Shown: one piece after another, positions 23,282-33,221 of the stretch
How positions within the stretch are numbered: the first letter of the stretch is position 1
Layout: every line of letters starts with the position of its first letter
From: Balanoglossus misakiensis
Taxonomy: Eukaryota > Hemichordata
Assembly (NCBI GenBank): GCA_040954595.2
Contig: CM082582.2
Coordinates: 1,860,001 to 1,924,000 of the forward strand
Direction of reading: 5' to 3'
Length of the DNA: 64,000 nucleotides
The notes under the pieces: model-generated
Told to the model about the DNA's origin: nothing
The model's database searches: none
What the model saw: only the letters and a program-made list of their open reading frames with translations
Made by a program: the position numbers and the translations under genes

Positions 23282-24955
23282 GAATGTTTATTCAACCAGA
23301 TATAATAAATAAATAAACAAATAACAAATAAAATAAATAAGTAAATACATAAATCAATAAGCAAACAGAGTCGAACATAAGGTAAGTGCTACACAATTGC
23401 AATTCGTCACAAATGTAAAACAAAAGAGTCTATATCTGGTTTGGACCATGGAAATAGTCCCGATGGACTAATCGAGTCCACGGCCCAGGAATTACAGTAA
23501 TAAAATTACAAAATAATCACGCAGTGTTGTGAAAAAGAAAACCTATATGACATAACAGAAAAGTTTTTACATATTTAATAAATATAATTTTAAAGCTCCT
23601 TGAAAGTTACATCTCGATTTTATTTGTTTGAGGTGATACGGTAATGAATTCCAGTGTTTGACTGCAGAAAAGACAATATTATGTTGAGTAATACTAAGTC
23701 TAGCATTCGGTATTCGAAGATTGCCACAACCAGATGATCGAGTAGAATAGGTATGGGTAAAGATTTCAAAATAGTTTGAGATGTTTGTTGGGAAAATATT
23801 ATTTAATGAATCAAAGATAAATAAACAGGAAGAGTATTTACTGAGTTTCGGAAGAGTTAAAATATTTAGTTGGCGGAATAAAGGTTCGGAGTGTGCAGTG
23901 AAGTCAGAAAACGTAATAAGACGAACAGCTTTTTTCTGTAGGCGGAGAATGGGATTTAATAATGTAGTGTAAGTATTACCCCATATTTTTAGACAATACG
24001 TTAGATGCGGTAAGATGAAGGTGTTATAGATCATGATAAGAATTGACCTTGGTACAAAATGTCTGATGCGAGAAAGGACACCAATTTTGGGGCTGATTTT
24101 CAAAATAAAATTTTTCACGTGTGAATTCCAAGTAAGTGATGGGTCAATGGAAATACCAAGATAACTTGCCGATGTAACTTCCTCTATCATATGATGAGAA
24201 AGAAATATATTGCCGTGTAAGTCAATTTTCTTTTGAGGTGTTTTTATAACCATGAAATTTGTTTTGTTGACGTTAATAGTAAGTTTGTTAGCATTACACC
24301 ATATATTTATTTTATTAAATTCACTATTGACATTATCGAGGTTGATGGTGTTGGAGTTGAACGATTTAAATACATTAGTATCATCAGCGAATAATCGAAA
24401 GTTAAAGTATTTAGTTGAATTAGCGATGTCATTAATATAAATGAGAAAAAGAGTGGGGCCAAGAATTGAGCCTTGTGGCACTCCACATTTAATTTGTTGT
24501 GGCTCGGAAGTTTTACCATCAATAACAACAGCTTGTTTACGATACTGAAAATAGCTATGAAACCATTGTAATGGTTGACCTCTAATTCCATAAAAATCGA
24601 GCTTCTGCAGAAGAATAGTGTGATCTATTGTATCAAATGCCTTTTTTAGGTCAACAAAAATACCAATAGTTGTCTGACCCTTTTCTATTTGATCCATTAG
24701 GTCAGAAATAATGTGGCCAAAGCATGCTTCGTACTATATTTTTTTCTAAAACCGTATTGTGTCTGTAAAAGTATGTCATGTTTATCTAAAAAAGAAATCA
24801 GCTGCTTATTGACTATGGTTTCAAAAACCTTACTAAAAACAGGCAATACTGAAATAGGACGATAGTTTCCTACATCAAGGGGACAACCCTTTTTGTACAA
24901 TGACGTAACTTTGGCAACTTTTAAAGGGTCTGGAAAACTGTCCGTGCTGACACTT
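23282..24955 (-). mobile_element. 5'-truncated non-LTR retrotransposon (jockey/CR1/Rex1-like)
   Basis: A LINE fragment of about 1.67 kb inserted near the start of the DIRS gag. It carries only the RT part of ORF2 and a 285-bp 3' UTR (23282-23566) with an A/T-rich end of short TAAATAA-type repeats. The right boundary is uncertain by about 20 bp because no clear target duplication was found. 5' truncation is usual for target-primed reverse transcription. Confidence 0.82.
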
Positions 24956-24969
24956 CGTTTGGGTGGCAT
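23567..24969 (-). pseudogene. LINE reverse transcriptase, truncated and frameshifted
   Basis: The first frame (24969-24697) has FPDPLKVAKVTSLYKKG and NYRPISVLPVFSKVFE, the RT fingers. It terminates near 24697, and the downstream frame (24697-23567, 376 residues) continues with IFVDLKKAFDTIDH, CGVPQGSILGPTLF and the catalytic FADDTNVF, then the thumb and the LINE-typical LRLQKKAVRLI region. The junction near 24700-24725 looks like a one-base indel. The first four or five residues of the upper frame (MPPKR) probably belong to the interrupted DIRS gag. No endonuclease domain is present. Confidence 0.85.
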
Positions 24970-25189
24970 GACGTGTACAACTCACGTTGCGACGCTAACA
25001 CAAAGTTAGTCTTCCAAATGTCTTCAGACGTACTAAAAACTGCTAAACTCGAACCACGTTCGAGCGACAAAAACAAATATTATCACCGAATTTTACCTTG
25101 ACCAACTCGGCTGAACGAAGTTACAAAAATAATCGCAAAATTGAGCCAGACGAGAACACAACGTGTTTCGCTGGCGTAGGTCAACAGTG

Positions 25190-25256
25190 CAACTGAAGTT
25201 ACTCATGCGCAGTGCATATCCCATGTGGTTCCTTGAGTGTGATGACGTAATAGAAT
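25190..25256 (-). repeat. DIRS terminal inverted repeat (element 5' end)
   Basis: Read on the - strand it begins ATTCTATTACGTCATCACAC and continues through the ACCACATGGGATATGCAC segment. Its outer part is complementary to the internal region at 18786-18826 and its inner part to 18609-18646. Satellite resumes immediately with TGTTCACATTGAC. The 5' leader between it and the gag start (24970-25190) shows no other feature. Confidence 0.86.
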
Positions 25257-26483
25257 TGTTCACATTGACTTCATAAATGATCTGTGTCCATTCTTGCATT
25301 CATGTCCATGTACGTGATGTGTCGATAGACATATTGTGACCAGACAAATTATTACAACTGTGGTATTCTGTTTACAATGTACTGACTTCAAGTAAAGTTG
25401 TTCACATTGACTTCATAAATGTTCTGTGTCCATTCTTGCATTCATGTCTATGTACGTGATGTGTCTATAGACATATTGTGACCAGACAAATTATTACAAC
25501 TCTGGTATTCTGTTTACAATGTACTGACTTCAAGTAAAGTTGTTCACATTTTCTTCATAAATGATCTGTGTCCATGCTTGCAGTCATGTCCATGTACGTG
25601 ATGTGTCTATAGACATATTGTGACCAGACAAATTATTACAACTCTGGTATTTTGTGTACAATTTACTGACTTCAAGTAAAGTTGTCCACATTGACTTCAT
25701 AAATGATCTGTGTCCATTCTTGCATTCATGTCCATGTACGTGATGTGTCTATAGAAATATTGTGACCAGACAAATTATTACAACTCTTGTATTCTGTTTA
25801 CAATGTACTAACATGAAGTAAAGTTGTTCACATTGACTTCATAAATGATTTGTGTCCATTCTTGCATTCATGTCCATGTACGTGATGTGTCTATAGACAT
25901 ATTGTGACCAGACAAATTATTACAACTGTGATATTCTGTTTACAATTTACTGACTTCAAGTAAAGTTGTCCACATTGACTTCATAAATGATCTGTGTCCA
26001 TTCTTGCATTCATGTCCATGTACGTGATGTGTCTATAGACATATTGTGACCAGACAAATTATTACAACTCTGGTATTCTGTTTACAATGTACTAACATGA
26101 AGTAAAGTTGTTCAAATTGACTTCATAAATGATTTGTGTCCATTCTTACATTCATGTCCATGTACGTGATGTGTCTATTGACATATTGTGACCAGACAAA
26201 TTATTACAACTCTGGTATTCTGTTTACAATGTACTGACTTCAAGTAAAGTTGTTCAAATTGACTTCATAAATGATTTGTGTCCATTCTTACATTCATGTC
26301 CATGTACGTGATGTGTCTATTGACATATTGTGACCAGACAAATTATTACAACTCTTGTATCCTGTTTACAATTTACTGACTTCAAGTAAAGTTGTTCACT
26401 TTGACTTCGTAAATGATCTGTGTCCATTCTTGCATTCAGGTCCATGTATGTGATGTGTCTATAGACATATTGTGATCAGACAA
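25257..26483 (+). repeat. 142-bp satellite array, + orientation, block 4
   Basis: About 8.6 monomers. Variants here include ATGATTTGTGTCC and ACAACTGTGATATTC. The block ends at GATCAGACAA, immediately before the EnSpm terminus CACTATACC. Confidence 0.97.
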
Positions 26484-26496
26484 CACTATACCAAAT

Positions 26497-28206
26497 GGCT
26501 AATTTGCCTCCCTTTGCCAGGGTGGGTAAAGTGCGGTTAAATATATGGGGGTACCTTTGACCAGGTGTATGTATTACTGTATATTTCCTTTGTTTCCCAG
26601 CAGTTACAAGATATGCCCAAACTTGTAACTTTAACCCTGTTTTACCTCATGATGACAAAGAAATACACTCAACTGTTCATCGCTTTTGACCTGGGGTCAC
26701 AGGAAAATGAAGTACCTCTTTTGTCTTAATTATTCACCCCCCTTGCATTGTGACAAAGGCTCTTGTTTGACACCAGTGTAAAAGCAAGTAGTTTACACAT
26801 TCTTTGTTAGTACGTCATAGTAGAGTTCAGATAAAACTTTTCCAACCCAAATAAAGTTGTTATTTTGAAATACTTTGACGGTAAGAAAACGTAGAGAAAA
26901 TTTAGTCCTGTTTTCCATTGTGAAAATGGCTCCTTATATTGAAGTTTACCCGGGCGATAAAGGTGTGCGTATTTGATGAAACATCATAGTGACAAACAAT
27001 AAAGTTTCCATATTGTTTACTGAGGTTATCAAAGGATTGATAAATGACATGCAACATCACTCTGTAATAATTGGCTAATTTACCTCTCTTTGCCTGGGTG
27101 GGTAAAGTGCGGTTAAATATATGGGGGTACCTTTGACCTGGTGTAGGTATTACTGTATATTTCCTTTGTTTCCCCGCAGTTACAAGATATGCCCAAACTT
27201 GTAACTTTAACCCTGTTTTACCTCATGATGACAAAGAAATACACTCAACTGTTCATCGCTTTTGACCTGGGGTCACAGGAAAATGAAGTACCTCTTTTGT
27301 CTTAATTATTCACCCCCCTTGCATTGTGACAAAGGCTCTTGTTTGACACCAGTGTAAAAGCAAGTAGTTTACACATTCTTTGTTAGTACGTCATAGTAGA
27401 GTTCAGATAAAACTTTTCCAACCCAAATAAAGTTGTTATTTTGAAATACTTAGTCGGTAAGAAAACGTAGAGTTAAATTCAGTCCTGTTTTCCATTGTGA
27501 AAATGGCTCCTTATATTGAAGTTTACCCGGGCGATAAAGGTGTGCGTATTTGATGAAACATCATAGTGACGAACAATAAAGTTTCCATATTGTTTACTGA
27601 GGTAATCAAAGGATTGATAAACGACATGCAACACCACTCTGTAATAATTGGCTAATTTACCTCTCTTTGCCTGGGTGGGTAAAGTGCGGTTAAATATATG
27701 GGGGTAACTTTGACCTGGTGTAGGTATTACTGTATATTTCCTTTGTTTCCCCGCAGTTACAAGATATGCCCAAACTTGTAACTTTAACCCTGTTTTACCT
27801 CATGATGACAAAGAAATACACTCAACTGTTCATCGCTTTTGACCTGGGGTCACAGGAAAATGAAGTACCTCTTTTGTCTTAATTATTCACCCCCCTTGCA
27901 TTGTGACAAAGGCTCTTGTTTGACACCAGTGTAAAAGCAAGTAGTTTACACATTCTTTGTTAGTACGTCATAGTAGAGTTCAGATAAAACTTTTCCAACC
28001 CAAATAAAGTTGTTATTTTGAAATACTTTGACGGTAAGAAAACGTAGAGAAAATTTAGTCCTGTTTTCCATTGTGAAAATGGCTCCTTATATTGAAGTTT
28101 ACCCGGGCGATAAAGGTGTGCGTATTTGATGAAACATCATAGTGACAAACAATAAAGTTTCCATATTGTTTACTGAGGTTATCAAAGGATTGATAAATGA
28201 CATGCA
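26497..28206. repeat. Three tandem copies of a 577-bp EnSpm subterminal repeat
   Basis: Copies start at 26497, 27073 and 27650 (GGCTAATTTRCCTC) and are nearly identical; the third breaks off at about 28206 after GACATGCA. Each begins with sequence that lies 13 bp inside the left terminus and repeats GGGTGGGTAAAGTGCGGTT and TTTGACC motifs. Subterminal repeat arrays are the usual transposase-binding zones of CACTA elements. No coding frame was found. Confidence 0.93.
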
Positions 28207-30248
28207 GTAAAATAGTGACATGACAAAAGATTTGGTGTCAAACGTTCCACCATCCAGCAAGCTTTTGTCACCTGCAAGAAGCCATTGACTGAGATAGGAG
28301 ACAGTCATTGCGTCTTGAACTGTTTATGTGCATTTCTGCTTTTCTTCCTATCTTCAATCTTGCTGGTATTTTTGCGTCAAACTTTGTCATGTAGTACAAC
28401 GAAAAGCTGGTGAGCAGTTACTAGTCGTGAATTTTGTATTCGGGCAGATTTTATTTTCACCAACGAGCAGTCGCACACTTGTACTCGTTTTGCGATTAAT
28501 CGCACGATGATCCGTTTTTGACTTTCCTCGACTCATACAACAGGTCACATTGACCCTTTTCGGTGGTGCCTGTCTTTGCGTCCACCACAGCATGTGGACT
28601 TATTCATGTAAATAAATAATAATTGGAGTGATAAAACAAATTTTGTGGTCTACAAACGTACTCCTCCCTTTCTCTTAGGGTCACGACGTTACTTCCGGTT
28701 TGAACCTAGCAGTGTCACGCGTGTCGCTTTCTGTGCGCAATCGACTTATGTTTCGTAGGTTATGTAAAGGAAACTCTGTTTGAACGAAAAAGCAATCCAA
28801 TTTTTATAAGTTAACTGTCTTAGCATCTTTCTATGAGGAAAGTACTATCGATTTTGTTCCGAGTCGTGATTTTTTTGGGGTGTTTTTTCACTCCGTATGT
28901 CAGCTGGCATCATGGCGTACGGTTGCCAACGATCCAGCTCTGCGTATAGGTCTGTGTGTTCCCGGTGCAGGCCATGCAACGCCGGGAACACACAGACCTG
29001 TACGCAGGGTTACCAACGATCGTACTCGGGCGACGTAGTTTTAAGTTTAATAGCAGGCAGACTAAAACAGTGAGCGCACATCTTTGCTATGTGTATATTT
29101 TGAAAGACTAATATGTAATGTACCTGAAATTGCATGGGAGCCCCAAAGCGCAACTTTTATTTTATCGATTTCACTGTATTTAGAAACTGTACTATCTCAT
29201 AGGCACCTAACACATCCCTATCGTATCCGTATGTGAAGGCCGTGGTGAGTGCAACTTACTACATTGTACATGTATTTACAAAGTAGGCCTACATACATGT
29301 ATTTCTTGTACTCCTTGTGCGTTAAATAAAAAAAGTCTTTTGGTTTTCGTTTATTTGGGGTTAGGTATGGGATTTTTTAAATACTGTACATATTTGAGAA
29401 GAAAACTGCGCTGTAATAGAACGAATCGAAAAGCTGCAACGGTATGTTGGCCTACGGTAAAGCTTTTCACGCTCGGCGGCCATCATGCAGCAACGCCCCG
29501 TCGACGTATGCGCATAGCCCCGCGGCCAGTACATCGATCATTGCGAAATTTACGATTGCTACCAAATAGACGATTAAAACGTCAAGCGCCCCAAAATTAT
29601 CACAGAGAACGAACTTGTTACCAATTTGTGCACAACTAAATGCCCGGTATCCCAAAAATCGAAAATTTCCTACAGAAAAGGTTCAAGGAAAGTGATCGGC
29701 CACACACATCAAAAGTGTGTACTCGAGGCTAGCCAGAAGTCAAATGAAAGGTTACTTATGTTGGAACTCCCATGGTGCTTTGCGCGTTACCCTCCCCATC
29801 TTGATCACTCCATGGCCCCCATATTGCATGGCACAAACACCTGTCGCAAAGTTCCCATTTTTAAGAATGCGCCTGGTGCAGAAGCTGATGCAGAGTACCA
29901 TGTTTGACCCTTTTTCATACCTCAATGGACTTGCAACCCCACCCCATTCAAAGTCATCTCCATTCATTGGGTTGGTTTTTCCAGTTGTTTAATTTATTTT
30001 TTCCAGACATCAGCTGAATTTGCAACTAACCTTTATGTACGAACACACAAACACAAGAAAACCATAACAAAGTAAATGTCAGTATAACATTAGATAACCA
30101 TTTATTTCAAACGGAAAAGACAAGAATTTACATGGCAAATTGCTTTTACTTTCTTTACAATTAATTTACACATTTGAGTAAAATCACCTCTATACATGTT
30201 TAATTTGACTGCAGAAAAACACTGCAAAGGTTACTCATTTCATTGTTT
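28207..30248. other. EnSpm left internal non-coding region
   Basis: A 2-kb stretch between the 577-bp repeats and the transposase stop. It holds one strong hairpin (28941-29006) and otherwise only short frames on both strands without recognisable similarity. The transposase 3' UTR probably ends near 30105, where TTTATT on + gives AATAAA on -. I see no other gene here. Confidence 0.6.
28941..29006. repeat. Hairpin 1 of a three-copy family
   Basis: Arms 28941-28965 and 28982-29006 are inverted copies (TGCGTATAGGTCTGTGTG ... CACACAGACCTGTACGCA) with one mismatch and a 16-bp loop. The hairpin is bracketed by similar 14-bp direct repeats, GGTTGCCAACGATC and GGTTACCAACGATC. Related hairpins occur at 36364-36440 and 37381-37468. 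Confidence 0.9.
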
Positions 30249-33221
30249 CTACATGTAGAGCTTTACTGGATGTGGAATGACACACATCACTTTCTCCCTG
30301 TTTATTGTATCAAAACCTGCTATGAATTTACTATGAATCTTATGGACTGGAATAAAAGATGCAGGGCCAGACATTTCATAGGCACTCCTGCACCAAACCT
30401 CCACTGGTTCACCATAGTAATCTCTTTTGTGGTGTTGCTGAAACCATCGTACCTTTGCTGAAATAAACACTTCTGATTTACCATCGACAGTTATACACTG
30501 TGAAAAGTAGTACTCAACAATGCCTGGTCTAAGTGGGCCATTGTTAAAATCAATTCTGCCACCCACTGCACACCACCGTGCTAAAACAAGTGAATATCTC
30601 CTGTAACGTGTGTCTTCAGAACCTAATACATCATTGGCTACTTTAACTGCTACAAATCGCTTTATATAACCACTCACAGTTTCCAGGACAGTTTCTCCAA
30701 GCACTACCCTATACATCTCTCTAAGATTGTTGACCCATGATTGTTCCAGGAAGTCCATACAAATAGGTCCAACCATGTTGAATAAATGCATTGTTTTCAG
30801 TGCATTTGACACATTAAAATCAGTGTGTCCCATTGACATCTTACCTAGTAACATCACTGTATCTTCATTGTCAATATCTCTTTGAGTATGAAATTGACTT
30901 TCCTGACAAGATTGTGGAAAATACGAGTTGAAATCCTGGTAATCTGCTGGTTTCAGCATATTATGTAAACACTGTTCATTCAGAAATTTCCGCATAATTT
31001 GTATCTCAATAGATCTATGATTAGCACAATAATCGGAAAGTATTCCATTATAACGTTCATATGGAAAGGTCCAGAAAGAATAAACTGGTCCATAATCTAA
31101 AATGCAATCAACTAAATGGGTGTGGTAGTGCATATTTGGTGTCACTTTTTCTGAGCCATATATCTTTTCAAATTGGCGACAGAACTGCATTAAGTAAGAA
31201 TGGCCTTTCGCAACATTGCTTAAAGTTATCACAGGAGCACACAGAAGTCGACAAGCCATGACAAAAAAGCGCCACATCTCCATCTCTTTTGTAGATAAAA
31301 TGCCTTTCAGAGAAAATACTGAAAAAAGAGTGATCCAGTGTTTCCATTGATCAGCAGTAAACCCACCAAAATTTGACGCAATTTTTAAAGGCATTCTTCC
31401 CATATCTGAAGGAACTTTGGTGCTGTCAATCTTTTGTTGGATGATTTCAAGTTGAGACTTTGTTATCTTCGGTTTGTCCTTGTTTAGCCATACATTTTTC
31501 ATTATGTACTTGCCAGTTCCCAGAAACAAATTGTGAAGGGGGTCAATCACATGAAATTTTACACAGTCAAAGTAGCTTAGTTTCATTAATGATGTATACC
31601 GTACACCATACCTTGACACAAGTGAATCCCTATCTTTTTTCGACATTTGTTGTTCAGTCTCTTCTGCTTGTTTACGATGACGTGCATTGTGTCTGTTATT
31701 TGCTGGTTTAAAACCACCACAGTTAATTTTATCCCCAAAGCTTCCAGTGATAAACTCCTTCTCACATTTAGAGCACCCCTTTTTGGCCATATGCCCAACA
31801 AAACCACACAATTTTCTTGTTGCGGGAACATCTGATACAACATTAATCAAGGCAGCATGAACTTTGCATACCATCTGTTTTCCAGACTCTATTATAGAAC
31901 ATGATAATCCTTCATGCCACAGCAATTTTAGTTCTTCAATCAAAGGTTCAAGGAATGAGTTAATATTCAATGTAGGTTCCCGTGGACCAGGTAATAACCC
32001 AACAAGAATCACATTTTCTTTCTTGTACCTTTCTGCTCGTGGCAGATTAAGAATAATCAAATACAATGCTCCAACACTGTATGGGAGATGTTTGAATGGA
32101 CAAAACCAATCTAAATTCAATTGCAGTGCATAATTTTTGGGAGCACTTAAGAATGGTCGGCCCTCTACACTTTGAAACTCCTTCCAAATTCTCCCATCAT
32201 AAACATCAGCCAAAACACCAGGGGATGGTTTGCGATTTCGCCACAATTCACATTTTTCAACAAAACCATTCCGTTTGACAAGGTCTGACAATGATTGCAG
32301 GACAGATTTGAAACAGTAAACTTTAAATGGGTACAAACGTTTCTTATTTCCTTGGATTTCTACCTCTTTCAGTAGAGGTGCTCCACATGGCTGCCTAAAC
32401 TTTTTCTGTTTATGCGCAGGAAATTCTTGAAATTTGCACTTAACAGGTATGTTTTGACTTCCAACTTTTTTATAACAATCATCAAACTTGTAAACCGAAC
32501 TGCATTTTTGACAAACAACAAATTTTATGAATTTGTCTTCATTTAACCCCATTCTTTTTTTCAGTTTGTATAGACTCACTGGCAAAAGAACAGAAAAGGC
32601 AGCCATGCAAGGGAATATTTGCCCAAGAAAACAGAACATCATTCTGAAAAAACCAAGTATCAATAACATGCATGTCTCTGTCAAATTGTGGAAATACCAT
32701 AGATAAGATAAAAACAGACAGAACCAATTGGCAAGTGTCAAAAGCCGTGGGTCATGTGACTCATCTTCTAAAACATCAGTAAAGAGATTTGATGAGTTCA
32801 ATTGTTCTACAAAATCTTCATTCAGTTCATTGTCCTGAACAGTGTCCCAAATCTCAAAACTACTTTGATTGCTCAAGGAATCCCTCTCCTCTTCCTCACT
32901 AGGCTCACAGAAATATGCTTGATCTTCATCTTCTAAGGTTTCCAAGAAAGCATTGATGTTCTCTTCTTGAGTTGGCCTTTCTGGGTTCTCTTCCATCCCA
33001 GGGTCCACGCTATGACAGTCAAAGATGTTGTGGTCACCATTGTTGGTGATATCACATAAAATATCACCAACATCAAGTGAATCATCTTCTTCTTGTTTAA
33101 TATCACCAACCGTTGTCCAACTGTTGGAAATTTCATTGAAGAACTGCCTACGGTGCCGCTTGTAGACTTTTGACACCAACTCCTCATCACAGTGCGGACA
33201 GTGTTTCCTTTTAGCATCCAT
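30249..33221 (-). CDS. CACTA/EnSpm transposase, TNP2-like
   Basis: A 990-residue protein from the ATG at 33221; a pyrimidine-rich acceptor (CTCTTGTATAG) ends just upstream, so the coding part is one exon behind a 5' intron. The N-terminus has CPHC at 8-11 followed by a basic stretch; residues about 30-170 are acidic. A hydrophobic segment of about 40 residues (FLSYLWYFHNL onward) is followed by a Cys-rich region (VCQKC; QPCG). The catalytic core shows LNLDWFCPF (D371), DVPATRKLCGF (D464), the TNP2 hallmark DPLHNLFLGTGK (D560), then NMHYHTHLV and FPYERYNGIL (E722). It would bind and cut the CACTR termini in the nucleus. Which acidic residues form the catalytic triad is inference. The frame is intact, so the element may encode active enzyme. 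Confidence 0.92.
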   Translation of the reverse strand: MDAKRKHCPHCDEELVSKVYKRHRRQFFNEISNSWTTVGDIKQEEDDSLDVGDILCDITNNGDHNIFDCHSVDPGMEENPERPTQEENINAFLETLEDEDQAYFCEPSEEEERDSLSNQSSFEIWDTVQDNELNEDFVEQLNSSNLFTDVLEDESHDPRLLTLANWFCLFLSYLWYFHNLTETCMLLILGFFRMMFCFLGQIFPCMAAFSVLLPVSLYKLKKRMGLNEDKFIKFVVCQKCSSVYKFDDCYKKVGSQNIPVKCKFQEFPAHKQKKFRQPCGAPLLKEVEIQGNKKRLYPFKVYCFKSVLQSLSDLVKRNGFVEKCELWRNRKPSPGVLADVYDGRIWKEFQSVEGRPFLSAPKNYALQLNLDWFCPFKHLPYSVGALYLIILNLPRAERYKKENVILVGLLPGPREPTLNINSFLEPLIEELKLLWHEGLSCSIIESGKQMVCKVHAALINVVSDVPATRKLCGFVGHMAKKGCSKCEKEFITGSFGDKINCGGFKPANNRHNARHRKQAEETEQQMSKKDRDSLVSRYGVRYTSLMKLSYFDCVKFHVIDPLHNLFLGTGKYIMKNVWLNKDKPKITKSQLEIIQQKIDSTKVPSDMGRMPLKIASNFGGFTADQWKHWITLFSVFSLKGILSTKEMEMWRFFVMACRLLCAPVITLSNVAKGHSYLMQFCRQFEKIYGSEKVTPNMHYHTHLVDCILDYGPVYSFWTFPYERYNGILSDYCANHRSIEIQIMRKFLNEQCLHNMLKPADYQDFNSYFPQSCQESQFHTQRDIDNEDTVMLLGKMSMGHTDFNVSNALKTMHLFNMVGPICMDFLEQSWVNNLREMYRVVLGETVLETVSGYIKRFVAVKVANDVLGSEDTRYRRYSLVLARWCAVGGRIDFNNGPLRPGIVEYYFSQCITVDGKSEVFISAKVRWFQQHHKRDYYGEPVEVWCRSAYEMSGPASFIPVHKIHSKFIAGFDTINREKVMCVIPHPVKLYM

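Larger units (their letters stand above)
18531..25256 (-). mobile_element. DIRS-type tyrosine-recombinase retrotransposon, degenerate, with nested inserts
   Basis: Read on the - strand the order is: terminal repeat at 25256, Gag, RT-RNase H, tyrosine recombinase, internal complementary region, second terminal repeat ending at 18531. That is the DIRS-1 architecture. There is no target duplication; only AAT is shared by the two junctions (GTAAAAT|CCCCC on the left, TAGAAT|TGTTCAC on the right), as expected for recombinase-mediated integration. The reading frames are broken by a frameshift in RT, a frameshift and a MITE insertion in the recombinase, and a LINE insertion near the start of Gag. 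The copy is therefore non-functional. Confidence 0.9.

Noticed and set aside
1-26483. Satellite as a CRISPR-like or regulatory spacer array
   Set aside because: Monomers are contiguous and similar along their whole length, with no unique spacers; the setting is eukaryotic.
29340-29992. Short frames of 90-100 codons left of the transposase
   Set aside because: No recognisable similarity, they overlap on several frames, and no splice or promoter context supports them.
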